This document shows positions 31,535-40,826 of a DNA stretch of 48,606 nt, one piece after another (within the stretch, counting starts at the first letter, position 1; each line of letters starts with the position of its first letter). The notes under the pieces were generated by a model. That model had not been told where the DNA came from and searched no databases. It saw only the letters and a program-made list of their open reading frames with translations. This DNA is from JAXGMQ01 sp964613055 (GTDB taxonomy: Bacteria > Caldisericota > Caldisericia > JAAYUI01): the NCBI GenBank assembly GCA_964613055.1, contig CAZTGD010000014.1, forward strand, positions 1-48,606, written 5' to 3'. Position numbers and translations under genes: made by a program.

Positions 31535-33418
31535 TTACTGCTCAAGCTGTGTTGTATGATCTTCCCACTGCTTCATTAATTCTTGCTCCTCTTTTTGAAT
31601 CTCATTATACCTCTTGTAGTCTTCAGTTGTAAGATCGTCTGTGCTACTACCAGACATATGTGATTCTAGTGTTTTTTGTTCTGCGGACAATTCCGATAAT
31701 CTACTTTCGATAGCGCTTATTCTATTCTTTATTTCTCTAACCCTATTTTTTGAAAGGGTGTTACTCGATTGCTGTTTTGATTTGATATGGTTAGTTATAT
31801 TATCTTCTGTATTATGGGAGTCATTTTTTGATTTCAGGAATTCATCTAGTTGCATTCTTGTGTCTTGAATGAAACGATTATTCAGATGCCATATCCTGGC
31901 ATTTATCTGTTTTACAAAGTAACGATCATGGGAAACTATTAGAACCGTGCCATTATAATTAACAAGCGTTTCTTCTATGGCGGTCCTGGCTTTTATGTCA
32001 AGGTGGTTTGTTGGCTCATCCATGATGAGAAAATTTGATTCTATGAGAGCTAGTTTTGAGAGAATGAGTCTTGATATCTCTCCGCCACTGAGTACATTGC
32101 ACTTTTTAAAGACATCATCACCTTTAAAATGAAACCTGGCAAGGTGATTCCTGGCTTCGGGGATGTGGAGTTCTGTTTTATACATAATCTCATCAAGAAC
32201 CGAATTATTTGCATTGAAATTGGCAAGTTCCTGTTCCAGATAAACTGGGGCTACATTGTAACCACTCCATATCGAACCATTTGTAGGATCAAGATCACCG
32301 AGGATTAGTTTGAGAAAGGTTGTTTTACCACTTCCGTTTGGCCCGATTATGGCGACTTTCTGCCCTCTTCTAAGGGTAAGATTAACATTTTTGAAAAGAG
32401 TTTTCTGATCAAAGGACATCTCCAAGTTATCCGTTTTAAAAATTACCTCACCTGTTCGACCAGATGATTCTATGGTTAGAGATATGTCTTTTTCTTTCTC
32501 TGGTTCCTCGATGATTTCTATCCTCTTAACGCGAGATTCCATCTGACGAGCTTTAGCAAGGGCTTTTGGCGTTCCTATTCGTTTGAATTTGTTGACATAC
32601 TGATCAGCCTTTGCCAGGAACTCTCGTTGTTTTATAGCCTCTTCCGCTTGTTGTGATTTTTCTAATTCATTAAGTGACTTTGCTTTAGAGTAATTTCCAT
32701 TGAAAACTTTTATCTTTCTATTCTCTATGAAACCAATCTTGTTGCATATTCGGTCAAGCAGAAATCGATCATGAGATACGATCAAGACAGAACCTCCATA
32801 GGAACTGAGAAACTCCTCGAGCCACATGACGGATTTTAAATCGAGATGGTTTGTTGGTTCGTCTAGTATTATGGTGTTTGGATTACCAGCAAGTACTCTG
32901 GATAGTTGCAGACGGCTTCTTTCACCGCCCGATAGGCTTGATATTGGTCTGTTCCAGTCACTTTTAGAGAAACCCAATCCAGTGAGTATCCTTTTGATTC
33001 TGTGTTCTGTTTCAAACCCATCCTTTGAATCAAATTCTGCCTGTACCCTGCTGAGTTGGTTTATCAATGTTTTGTTGGTTGGATCCTTTTCAAGATTCTT
33101 TGAAATAATCATCATCTTGTTCCATGTATCAACTGTGTCTTTGAATCCCTCCCACATGTAATCAATCATTGTATTGATGGATACATCCAACAATTGATTC
33201 TGTGAGAAGTATCCTACAGTTGATTTACCCTCGAATGAAATCTTCCCCTGATCACTTTCAAGCTCTGACATGATTATCTTTAGAAGCGTTGTTTTGCCAC
33301 AACCATTGGAGCCGACCAATCCAAATCTGTCTTCAGAGCCAACTGTGAAAGTAATGTTGTCCAGAAGCATTTCTGCTCCGAAATACTTTGTAATAGCATT
33401 AACGAATAACTGTCCCAT
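31535..33418 (-). CDS. ABC-F family ATPase
   Basis: A soluble protein with two ABC cassettes. Walker A motifs are GSNGCGKTT and GPNGSGKTT. Signature motifs are LSGGERSRLQLSR and LSGGEISRLILSK. Walker B regions are IILDEPTNHLD and LIMDEPTNHLD. A charged linker lies between the domains and a coiled-coil tail at the C-terminus. ABC-F proteins act on the ribosome, for example relieving stalling or protecting against antibiotics. The ATG at 33418 is preferred: it overlaps the recG stop (TGATG), starts with the family sequence MGQLFVNAITKYFG and leaves 627 residues. A TTG at 33430 is also possible. Confidence 0.9.
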   Translation of the reverse strand: MGQLFVNAITKYFGAEMLLDNITFTVGSEDRFGLVGSNGCGKTTLLKIIMSELESDQGKISFEGKSTVGYFSQNQLLDVSINTMIDYMWEGFKDTVDTWNKMMIISKNLEKDPTNKTLINQLSRVQAEFDSKDGFETEHRIKRILTGLGFSKSDWNRPISSLSGGERSRLQLSRVLAGNPNTIILDEPTNHLDLKSVMWLEEFLSSYGGSVLIVSHDRFLLDRICNKIGFIENRKIKVFNGNYSKAKSLNELEKSQQAEEAIKQREFLAKADQYVNKFKRIGTPKALAKARQMESRVKRIEIIEEPEKEKDISLTIESSGRTGEVIFKTDNLEMSFDQKTLFKNVNLTLRRGQKVAIIGPNGSGKTTFLKLILGDLDPTNGSIWSGYNVAPVYLEQELANFNANNSVLDEIMYKTELHIPEARNHLARFHFKGDDVFKKCNVLSGGEISRLILSKLALIESNFLIMDEPTNHLDIKARTAIEETLVNYNGTVLIVSHDRYFVKQINARIWHLNNRFIQDTRMQLDEFLKSKNDSHNTEDNITNHIKSKQQSSNTLSKNRVREIKNRISAIESRLSELSAEQKTLESHMSGSSTDDLTTEDYKRYNEIQKEEQELMKQWEDHTTQLEQ

Positions 33419-35709
33419 CAACTCACCCAAGCCATACCAACGCGTTTTGCATACCGTTGATTGATAGTCTTTCTAATGGATATGTTTTCTTTATCGTCCA
33501 AGTTTGGGTCACTGTCAATTATCTTTTCAGCTATTTCCCTTGCTTTTGGAAGAAGACTTAGGTTAGATGGCGTTATTAGCTTGGAGTCCAAGATACCCAA
33601 ACCGGATTGTGCTGTTCCACCGATATCACCTGGGCCCCTTAGCTTAAGATCAGCTTCAGCTATCTCAAGACCATCATTTGTAGATTCAAGTAGGGATAAT
33701 GACTTTGTTGGTCTTGATGGAATGAGATAACAGTATGATTGATACTTTCCTCTGCCAACCCTACCTCTGAGTTGATGAAGTTGAGCAAGACCAAATCGTT
33801 CAGCATTCTCAATTATCATTGTGCTTACATTCGGCACATCAACACCAACCTCAATGACAGTTGTCGATATGAGTACCTGAGTCTTGCCTTTCTTGAAATC
33901 TTCCATGGTATTGTTTTTTTCGACTGCATGCATTCTACCATTAAGCAGAGCGCATTCGTAATCTGCAAAATAGGATTGCTTAAGTTCTCTATATGTCTCT
34001 GTTGCTGATTTTGCTTCTAACCTCTCTGATTTCTCAACTAGAGGACATACAACGTATGCTTGCCTGCCCTCATTAATTTCCTTTATTGCATAACGATAGA
34101 CCTTTGACCGATTCTCATAGGTAAACACTCTCGTTCTAATGGGTAATCTGTTTGAAGGCATCTCATCAATCACAGATACATCAAGGTCTCCGTACATGGT
34201 CATGGACAATGTTCTTGGTATGGGAGTTGCGCTTATCACCAGTACGTTTGGTAAAATACCCTTTTTTGACAAACGTGCTCTTTGATTAACTCCAAACCTA
34301 TGTTGTTCATCCACAATTACCATTCCAAGATTAGGTGTTTCAACCCATTCTTCAAGAAGTGCATGTGTGCCTACTAGCAGACAAGGTTCTGCTGAGTGTA
34401 GTATCCTCTGGATTTCTATCCTTTCCGATTTTCTAGTTGATCCAGACAGATAGAGTGTATTTCTCTTTAACAATTCACGTGCATTATTAAAGGTTTGTTT
34501 GGCAAGCACCTCTGTGGGGGACAACCAGATTACCTGATACCCATCATCCATAGATGCCTTAACACCAGATAGACCAACTACCGTCTTACCTGAACCAACA
34601 TCGCCGTGAAGTAATCTATTCATTGGAGATGAATGATTCAGATCGTTTGCAATCTCAACAACACATCTCGATTGTGCATCAGTAGGTGTGAAAGGTAATG
34701 ATGTAATAAAATTCTTAGCATTGACAATTGCTTTGTTAACAGAGACTCCGGGTTTGGATTTGTGTTCAGTCCTTTTCTTTATCAATGCTGTTTGGAGAAG
34801 TGTCAATTCTTCTATTGCAAGTCTGTTCCTAGCTTTGTATGCATGACTGACTGTTTTGGGTTTGTGTACGTCAACAAATGCTTTCTCTAGATTCATTAAT
34901 CTGTGACTCTTTATAATGTTTCTTGGGAGAGAACCTTCTCCAATGAGGGGTATTTGTGAAATTAACTTTTCAAACAGATTATGAAATAAATTTTGTTTGA
35001 CCTTTTTTGATGAAGGGTAGACGGGGATTATTCTTCCTCTGTGAACACCCAGCCTCAGATCGGGATTCACCATCTGCAATCCACTGAATTCGTTTACTGT
35101 GCCTGAGATTGTGTATGTTGATCCGATAGAGATCTTGTTTTTAATCCATGGAGCATTAAAGAATGTTGCCGATAACTGCCCTGATTTATCAGAAAAAAAC
35201 ACAGTTATCCTACTTTTTGAACCTTTGAAAAATGATATATCTCTCGCTTCTACTATAACAGTTGCCGTCTCTCCCACCTCAAGTTCATCGATACGTTTTA
35301 TAGTAGATAGATCAATGTATCTCGATGGGATGTGATACAGGGCGTCTCTTATGATAGAGATACCCAACGAAGTAAGCTTGATGTATGTCATTTTCCCAAT
35401 ACCCGATATATCAGTTATCGAGTCATTCATCCTCAGTCTGTTGGAGGTATTCGTGGATATTGATTTTGTTGGCTTAGTAACAGGCAATGAGATAGAGTGT
35501 AGGAGATGGTTTACCAATATCGTCCTCTGTTTGTGATTTAGATTGGTGTACTTAGAAAAAGCTGTTTTGTACTTATTTGCTCTTGTTTTTGTAACATGGT
35601 CATCAATGTTCCTGATGACAAAATCACTAAAGCCGCCTTCAACAGAATCGTTGGTGCAACCCTTCTTCAGCTCTGACTCAACAACAGATTTGATGACCTC
35701 ATTGCTCAT
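33418..35709 (-). CDS. recG: ATP-dependent DNA helicase RecG
   Basis: RecG remodels stalled replication forks and branched recombination intermediates. The 763-residue protein has the N-terminal wedge OB-fold (VGETATVIVEARDISFFKG), the helicase motifs LLHGDVGSGKT (I), IVDEQHRFG (II), VLVISATPIPRT (III) and a C-terminal domain with QLRGRVGRGKYQSYCYL (VI). The extra 100 N-terminal residues ahead of the wedge (from MSNEVIK to about 90) vary between bacteria. Its stop overlaps the ABC-F start by one base. Confidence 0.97.
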   Translation of the reverse strand: MSNEVIKSVVESELKKGCTNDSVEGGFSDFVIRNIDDHVTKTRANKYKTAFSKYTNLNHKQRTILVNHLLHSISLPVTKPTKSISTNTSNRLRMNDSITDISGIGKMTYIKLTSLGISIIRDALYHIPSRYIDLSTIKRIDELEVGETATVIVEARDISFFKGSKSRITVFFSDKSGQLSATFFNAPWIKNKISIGSTYTISGTVNEFSGLQMVNPDLRLGVHRGRIIPVYPSSKKVKQNLFHNLFEKLISQIPLIGEGSLPRNIIKSHRLMNLEKAFVDVHKPKTVSHAYKARNRLAIEELTLLQTALIKKRTEHKSKPGVSVNKAIVNAKNFITSLPFTPTDAQSRCVVEIANDLNHSSPMNRLLHGDVGSGKTVVGLSGVKASMDDGYQVIWLSPTEVLAKQTFNNARELLKRNTLYLSGSTRKSERIEIQRILHSAEPCLLVGTHALLEEWVETPNLGMVIVDEQHRFGVNQRARLSKKGILPNVLVISATPIPRTLSMTMYGDLDVSVIDEMPSNRLPIRTRVFTYENRSKVYRYAIKEINEGRQAYVVCPLVEKSERLEAKSATETYRELKQSYFADYECALLNGRMHAVEKNNTMEDFKKGKTQVLISTTVIEVGVDVPNVSTMIIENAERFGLAQLHQLRGRVGRGKYQSYCYLIPSRPTKSLSLLESTNDGLEIAEADLKLRGPGDIGGTAQSGLGILDSKLITPSNLSLLPKAREIAEKIIDSDPNLDDKENISIRKTINQRYAKRVGMAWVS

Positions 35710-36509
35710 AATAAGAATTGAAGCAGAACAAACAGTACAACGAGGTAGACAATATATGGTTCAAACCCAGCCCTTTCCAAGATGCTGAAGAACAGCTTGA
35801 GTGAAAGCCAACCGATAACAGCGGCAACTACGAAGCCGACAAGGTATGGACCGAGAAAGAGAACAAAATCGCCGATAACCGTCTTATAAATGGAGTATGT
35901 CATCCCACCCATAATGGCGGGTATGGCAATTAGGAAAGAGAATTTTGCAGAGGATTTCCTTGAAAGACCAACCAGCCTGCCAGCTGTAATTGAAGCTCCT
36001 GATCTAGAAACACCAGGAATGAGTGCTATAGCTTGAGCAAAGCCGATGAACAGAGCGTCAAGCCATTTGATAGAGGTTATGTTCTTCTTGCCCTTCAAAA
36101 CATTCGCAATGATCAGCAAAGTGGCTGTAACGAGGAAAAAATAAGATATGATCTTGGGAGAGTTGATGAGTATCTCTATCCTCGATTCAAACAGGTATCC
36201 CAGGATAGCAGCTGGCAGAAAGGAAACTAAGATTTTATAAGCAATCTTTGTGTCCTTGTTATGTTGCTCTTGTTTGAAAAGTCTCTTTATTCCAGTGAAT
36301 AATCCCTTTGTGTATTTGCACACATCTGGCCAGAAAAAGATCAGAACTGCAGTTAGTGTTCCCGCGTGGACAAAGATGTCAAAGGGGAGTGGTTGTTGGT
36401 TCCACCCAAATAACAGTGGCACTATGTGAAGGTGACCGCTTGAAGAAACGGGAAGGAATTCAGTTGCTCCCTGAACAATACCTAAAACAATAGATTGAAT
36501 ATAGCCCAT
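35706..36509 (-). CDS. uppP: Undecaprenyl-diphosphate phosphatase
   Basis: A 267-residue membrane protein that regenerates the lipid carrier undecaprenyl phosphate for peptidoglycan and other wall polymers. The active-site motifs are GATEFLPVSSSGHL near the N-terminus and PGVSRSGASI in the middle. Eight hydrophobic helices are visible. The start overlaps nothing upstream (1 base after the NTP-transferase stop) and its stop overlaps recG by 4 bases. Together with alr upstream it gives this operon a cell-wall theme. Confidence 0.97.
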   Translation of the reverse strand: MGYIQSIVLGIVQGATEFLPVSSSGHLHIVPLLFGWNQQPLPFDIFVHAGTLTAVLIFFWPDVCKYTKGLFTGIKRLFKQEQHNKDTKIAYKILVSFLPAAILGYLFESRIEILINSPKIISYFFLVTATLLIIANVLKGKKNITSIKWLDALFIGFAQAIALIPGVSRSGASITAGRLVGLSRKSSAKFSFLIAIPAIMGGMTYSIYKTVIGDFVLFLGPYLVGFVVAAVIGWLSLKLFFSILERAGFEPYIVYLVVLFVLLQFLL

Positions 36510-37262
36510 TCAATGAGTCTCCATTATCCCTCTACAGTACTCAAGATCAGACGGCTTATCGACATCTATACCTATCTCTGGATATGCAAGGATTGGTGCG
36601 TGAACAGATATACCAAGTATCTTGGATACGCGTTTTTCTAGTTCAGGTATGGAAACATTTTTTATGAGCAGAAGACTGACTAAAAAACCAAATCCAAGCT
36701 GTAATGCCTGCTTAATTACAGATTTCCTTCGCTTTGCTGTCTCTTTAACTATGGGTTCAATCTTTGGATAAGACTCTCTTTTTAGTATGAATAGGTTGCC
36801 GACCTTAACATGACCCTCTTTGAGTTTGGCATATGTACGTTTGGTTCCTGGGAATTTAGCATTCATATCTATCTTGGAGATGACTGGCATTGAGAGGTCA
36901 TAGGATTTCCAATCCATCGATTCAAGTATTCCATTTATTGTATCCTTGGTTATAAATGGAACATCTGATGTCAATACTAAGATATAATCGGCTTTTGCAT
37001 GATTAAAGGCCTGATCTATATTTGCAGGAAGGGAACCAGCATCAGGAAGATTGGATTCGACCTTTTTCACAACAGTTTCCGAATAACCATCTCCTATCAG
37101 TGTAACTCTGGATATCTCACTGATACCTTCCAGTGCCTCAACAGTGTAACCAATAAGGGGTTTACCACCCAAATCAAGCATACCCTTGTTCGTCACATGT
37201 TCATACCCGAACCACTCTTCGACCCCGCCACCACCTAGAATTACAGCTTCTATTGTACTCAT
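36510..37262 (-). CDS. Nucleotidyltransferase of the NTP-transferase (MobA/GlmU-like) fold
   Basis: A 250-residue protein whose N-terminal half is a Rossmann-like nucleotidyltransferase: IEAVILGGGG, KGMLDLGGKPLIGYTVEAL and ILVLTSDVPFI with the metal-binding Asp. The usual GxGTRM loop is replaced by GGGGVEEWFG, so the fold is clear while the substrate class is not. The C-terminal half (KRRKSVIKQALQLGFGFLVSLL) has a hydrophobic stretch and ends with EIGIDVDKPSDLEY, as in MobA-like enzymes. It could make an activated sugar or cofactor. A TATAAT 8 bases ahead of the ATG and no ribosome binding site suggest a leaderless message. Confidence 0.8.
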   Translation of the reverse strand: MSTIEAVILGGGGVEEWFGYEHVTNKGMLDLGGKPLIGYTVEALEGISEISRVTLIGDGYSETVVKKVESNLPDAGSLPANIDQAFNHAKADYILVLTSDVPFITKDTINGILESMDWKSYDLSMPVISKIDMNAKFPGTKRTYAKLKEGHVKVGNLFILKRESYPKIEPIVKETAKRRKSVIKQALQLGFGFLVSLLLIKNVSIPELEKRVSKILGISVHAPILAYPEIGIDVDKPSDLEYCRGIMETH

Positions 37263-37270
37263 ATTCTGTG

Positions 37271-37276
37271 ATTATA
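37271..37276 (-). promoter_or_regulatory. -10 box of the NTP-transferase/uppP/recG operon, leaderless arrangement
   Basis: TATAAT on the minus strand (37276-37271), 8 bases before the ATG at 37262. TTTCGT at 16 bases upstream is the best -35 I see; it is weak. Confidence 0.45.
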
Positions 37277-37317
37277 ATGATGTGTCCATACAACGAAAGT
37301 GCCATAATATAAAGTCA

Positions 37318-37342
37318 CCCTCTGAATATAATGTTCAGAGGG
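37318..37342 (-). terminator. Terminator hairpin after the selenoprotein gene
   Basis: Perfect 9-bp arms (37318-37326 and 37334-37342, CCCTCTGAA type) with a 7-base loop, 29 bases after the stop of the selenoprotein gene. The following minus-strand bases TGACTTTATATT are moderately T-rich. Confidence 0.7.
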
Positions 37343-37370
37343 CGTGCTATTATATATTACTGAAGGTTGA

Positions 37371-39698
37371 TCAATTGGGGAAGGTTAAAGTTATCTTCCT
37401 ATCAGCTCCGTCCCAACCGACCTTTGCTCCGAGGTTGTTTGCCACAAAACGTAAAGGCAACATGGTTCTGCCAGAGATTATTGCTGGATATAGAGTACCA
37501 TTGTCATTGAGTGTGGTTTCGACACCATTCACCTTAGCCATGCGTTTGTTTATCCACAGTTCAATGTATATCTGACTGCCATCAGATCGTTTTTGAGTCA
37601 GTGTGACTTTTTTCTCAGTGCCTACCCAACCGACCTCTGCCCCCAGTGCTTCTGCGACCGCTCTTATTGGCATGTATGTGTTGTTCTCAAGTTCTTTTGG
37701 TAGTGGTGGTGAGGATACGGTTGGAGCAACGTCAAGCTGAACAGTCTGATCGTTGATCATAAAGTCGGTTTTGTCTATCCAGAGTTTGAGTATCAACTGA
37801 CGAATGATTGTAATGTCTGACATAACAATTTCTTCAGTGTCGATGGATTCGACCTTGAATGTGTTGTACCCTGGAATGAGATCTATGTACAATCTCATTT
37901 CCCCGTTTGCGGCAGTTGATGTGTTCTCTTCAATGAGTTCACCATTGTGATAAAGATTGAATCTCTTGTTCGCTGGAGTCATCTTTACAAGAAGCTCAAT
38001 CTGGGTTTCAGTTGTGAGTGATTGAAGCTCAGATTCGATTTGTATTGATGCTTTTTCGATGCAAGAAACGAGTACTGGAATAGTAAAATTTCCGCCATTG
38101 GATTCGATGGAAATCATACCTGATAACTCTCCAAGTTCATTTGGCGTGATTGTTACTTCAACTGTCCCGCTGGCAAATTCAAAAGAGGGTGTTTTAAGAA
38201 TTATCCAATCTTTGTTAGCGCTAATTGTTCCGGAGACAGATGAATCAGCTGATAATTTAAACTCGATTGTTTTGGATTCACCGATTGTTATTTCGCCAAA
38301 ATTAATTTGATCTGGTTCAATCAATAAGGTTGCTGTTATTGGAGAATATACAAAAGTTACTGGTATAGTGGAGTTGCCACCGTTGCTGGATATGCTTACG
38401 CTGTAGTTATAGGTTCCTTTACCCAAGCCATTTGGAGTAATGGTGATAATCACATCAATTGTTTCTCCAGGTTTTATGGTGAATTCCTCTGGGATAACAG
38501 TCAACCACGTCTCATCTGTTGATGCATTCCCAACAAGATCAGCATTGCCATTGTTTGTTAGCTTAATCCTTTTTTCGACGGACTCGGTTAGTTTCTCGAT
38601 ATTCAAAGCCTCTGTATCTATTACTAGTTCTGCCTGTTCTGTCTCTTCTGCAGTGAAATGACATGTGTAGTTGTCATCCATCTCATTTCCCGAGATGGAT
38701 TTGATGCCATCAACACTTCCTTTCAAATAGAATGCGTACTCTCTACCCTCTTTGAAGGATTTCTCTGGTGTGAAGGTGCATATGTTACCTCTTACACTGT
38801 AATCACCTTTTATTGGCCTTCCAATAGAACTAACACATAACACGGAATCATTTGAAAATGTGCTTGGATCTATGTCCTTGTCAAACTCTAAAACAATGGG
38901 TCGATCTGGTGTGTGCTTTCCACCAATACCTCTTGTGATATGAGGAGACCTTAAAGTACAGTGAGAGTACGTATACACTTCATTAGTGTCTGCATCAAAG
39001 ACGATGAACAATGATCCAGCGTTTTCAACCTTATCCAAGGTGTCAACTGAAAATTGCTTGTTTACGCTCGCAACCTTGTCACCACTGACTCGAATTGATG
39101 AACCCGTTGCGGAAGGTTCAATGGCTCTAGTTATGTGCTGACAAATTTCTCCTTCAAATTCAATGTTGTCTTCGTATAAAACGAAGAGGTACTTGAGCTT
39201 TGTTTCTGGTCCTGGATTGATCTGAGAGAGTTGACCGGTCACTTCAAATATATCACCAGTAGGTGTATTAATCAGATTGCAATAGATTTGTGAAGCATAT
39301 GTAATTGGGTTTGCCCAAGCATTCTCCGTTGTTTTATCTACCTCTTCGGCAGATTGGGCGACTCGAACAAGTTCATTACCATTATAAGCCATCGTTGGAA
39401 AGGATTTCTGATCATAAAAATCCTTTCTATCACCTACATCCTCTGAAAAGAAACTATCCTTAGGATTTGAATGAAGACGTAGTTTAAAGATTCTGTTTGA
39501 GCCATATTCACTCTCTAATTCTATAAGCCTACCAACGGTAGGTGGGCAAAATGTTCATTCAGGCTCCAGGAACATCTCAACCAACAGCTTCCGTGTATCC
39601 TTGAAATCATTTACAGTGAGTCCTGCAGTGACTCCAAAGACTGGTGTCATGCCAACGATCAACATTACTGCGATCAAAAGCACCGCGAGTCTTTTCAT
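37371..39698 (-). CDS. Selenoprotein: exported thioredoxin-like (Omp28-like) U-x-x-C domain with Ig-like and stalk domains
   Basis: The frame starts at ATG 39698, right after the alr stop, with AGAGAGGAA as ribosome binding site, and contains one in-frame TGA (39557-39555, residue 48). It then continues without a stop to 37371, giving 775 residues. Residues 1-25 are a signal peptide (MKRLAVLLIAVMLIVG). Residues 27-125 read as one thioredoxin fold: KLLVEMFLEPE, then U48-T49-F50-C51, PPTVGRL, and the cis-Pro segment SFPTMAYNG (P101). This resembles Omp28-like exported proteins, whose motif is normally C-x-x-C. Residues about 240-350 form an SbsA-type Ig domain and about 355-545 two beta-sandwich repeats (SSNGGNSTIPV, ESNGGNFTIPV). 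A stalk domain (NTYMPIRAVAEALGAEVGW, RTMLPLRF) closes the C-terminus. Without Sec insertion only a 47-residue peptide is made. The selB and tRNA-Sec genes are in the window. Confidence 0.92.
39528..39557 (-). promoter_or_regulatory. Bacterial SECIS element with its UGA-Sec codon
   Basis: On the minus strand: TGA (39557-39555), 18 bases, then CCTACC (39542-39537), loop GTT (39536-39534), and GGTAGG (39533-39528). The 6-bp stem is perfect and the loop begins with G. Known bacterial SECIS hairpins lie within the coding sequence with an apical loop about 16-37 bases after the UGA and a G at the start of the loop; this fits. Confidence 0.85.
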
Positions 39699-40826
39699 CT
39701 AAAATTCCTCTCTTCCTTCTATATACTGATATTTTATCCTACCACCAAGGGAGGTAAGTACCTCATATGGTATTGTACCAGCTATCTCTGCAATAGTTTC
39801 AGCTCTTATGCGTTCAGTTTTATCTTGACCTATCAAAGTCACTTTGCTACCCAGTTCGGTTGAACTGACATCGGTTAGGTCGACCATAAACTGATCCATG
39901 CATATCCTTCCAAGTATGGGGACTTTCTTGCCATCAATCAACACAAATCCACCGTTTTTTATCCTCCAGTTTAGACCATCTGCATAGCCGACTGGTACAG
40001 TTCCAACTATCATTGTTCTGTCAGATTTGAAGGTTCTACCATATCCTACACATTCTCCTGGATGTAGCACACGCATGTTACATATGAGTGATGTCCATGA
40101 TAAGACAGGTGTCACTTCTTTGTCAAATCGACCCCCTGGTTGAACACCATAGAGCATGAGTCCGGGGCGAACATAATCAAAGTGGTATTCAGGGAAGTTC
40201 ATTACACCAGCTGAATTACAGGCATGAAGTAAAGGACTCAAATCAAAGGTTTTCTTTATCTCTGCGACTGTTTTTATAAACAGTTCTCCCTGCATGTGTG
40301 TGTAATCGGGATCAGAATCAGCACATGCAAAGTGAGTGAAGAGCCCTGCAATATTAATATTATCTAGTCTATCAATACTCTTGATAAACGATGGTGACTC
40401 TTTAGCACTGATACCAGCCCAAGCCATTCCGGTGTCGATTTTTATGTGAACTGGATAGGGGTTATGTGTGAGATCGTTGAGTGATACAGCGAGTTGATAG
40501 TCAAAGATAGTTGGAGTCAGTCGATGATGTATGATATCAGCCGCATAATCAGAGTGTGTGTATCCAAAAATGAGAATGGGTGCTGTAATACCAGCGGATC
40601 TCAGTGTAATACCTTCCTCTGGTGTTTGAACGGCTAAGTGTTCAACACCATATGAAACAAGAGCTCTTGCAATGGGAACCATCCCGTGTCCATACGCGTT
40701 TGCTTTAACAACAGCAATAATGCCTTTGGTTTTAGACACCCTCCTGACAAGACCCAAGTTAGCCTTGAGCTTTGTAAAATCAACAACTGCTGTTGATGGG
40801 AGAACTTTTTCAGGTGTCAAACTCAT
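39699..40826 (-). CDS. alr: Alanine racemase
   Basis: Alr makes D-alanine for peptidoglycan. The 375-residue protein has the PLP lysine in VVKANAYGHG (K41), the barrel strand motifs HIKIDTGMAWAG and FTHFACAD, and the C-terminal beta domain with VGYGRTF carrying the catalytic Tyr, followed by GRICMDQFMVD. The ATG overlaps the tldE stop (ATGA). The TAG stop is immediately followed by the ATG of the selenoprotein gene, whose ribosome binding site is inside the last alr codons. Confidence 0.97.
   Translation of the reverse strand: MSLTPEKVLPSTAVVDFTKLKANLGLVRRVSKTKGIIAVVKANAYGHGMVPIARALVSYGVEHLAVQTPEEGITLRSAGITAPILIFGYTHSDYAADIIHHRLTPTIFDYQLAVSLNDLTHNPYPVHIKIDTGMAWAGISAKESPSFIKSIDRLDNINIAGLFTHFACADSDPDYTHMQGELFIKTVAEIKKTFDLSPLLHACNSAGVMNFPEYHFDYVRPGLMLYGVQPGGRFDKEVTPVLSWTSLICNMRVLHPGECVGYGRTFKSDRTMIVGTVPVGYADGLNWRIKNGGFVLIDGKKVPILGRICMDQFMVDLTDVSSTELGSKVTLIGQDKTERIRAETIAEIAGTIPYEVLTSLGGRIKYQYIEGREEF

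Noticed and set aside
37371..39392. A 673-residue gene starting at the ATG at 39392.
   Set aside because: No ribosome binding site or signal peptide there, and it begins in the middle of a thioredoxin fold. The frame continues upstream through one TGA to a proper start at 39698 with a signal peptide.
39555..39557. Pseudogene by nonsense mutation.
   Set aside because: The frame on both sides is intact, the TGA sits at a conserved redox Cys position, and SelB and tRNA-Sec are present. A decayed gene would be expected to have more lesions.
39555..39698. The short frame of 47 codons after alr as a separate small exported peptide gene.
   Set aside because: It stops on the TGA that completes a U-x-x-C motif and is followed by a SECIS-like hairpin, so it is better read as the N-terminus of the selenoprotein.
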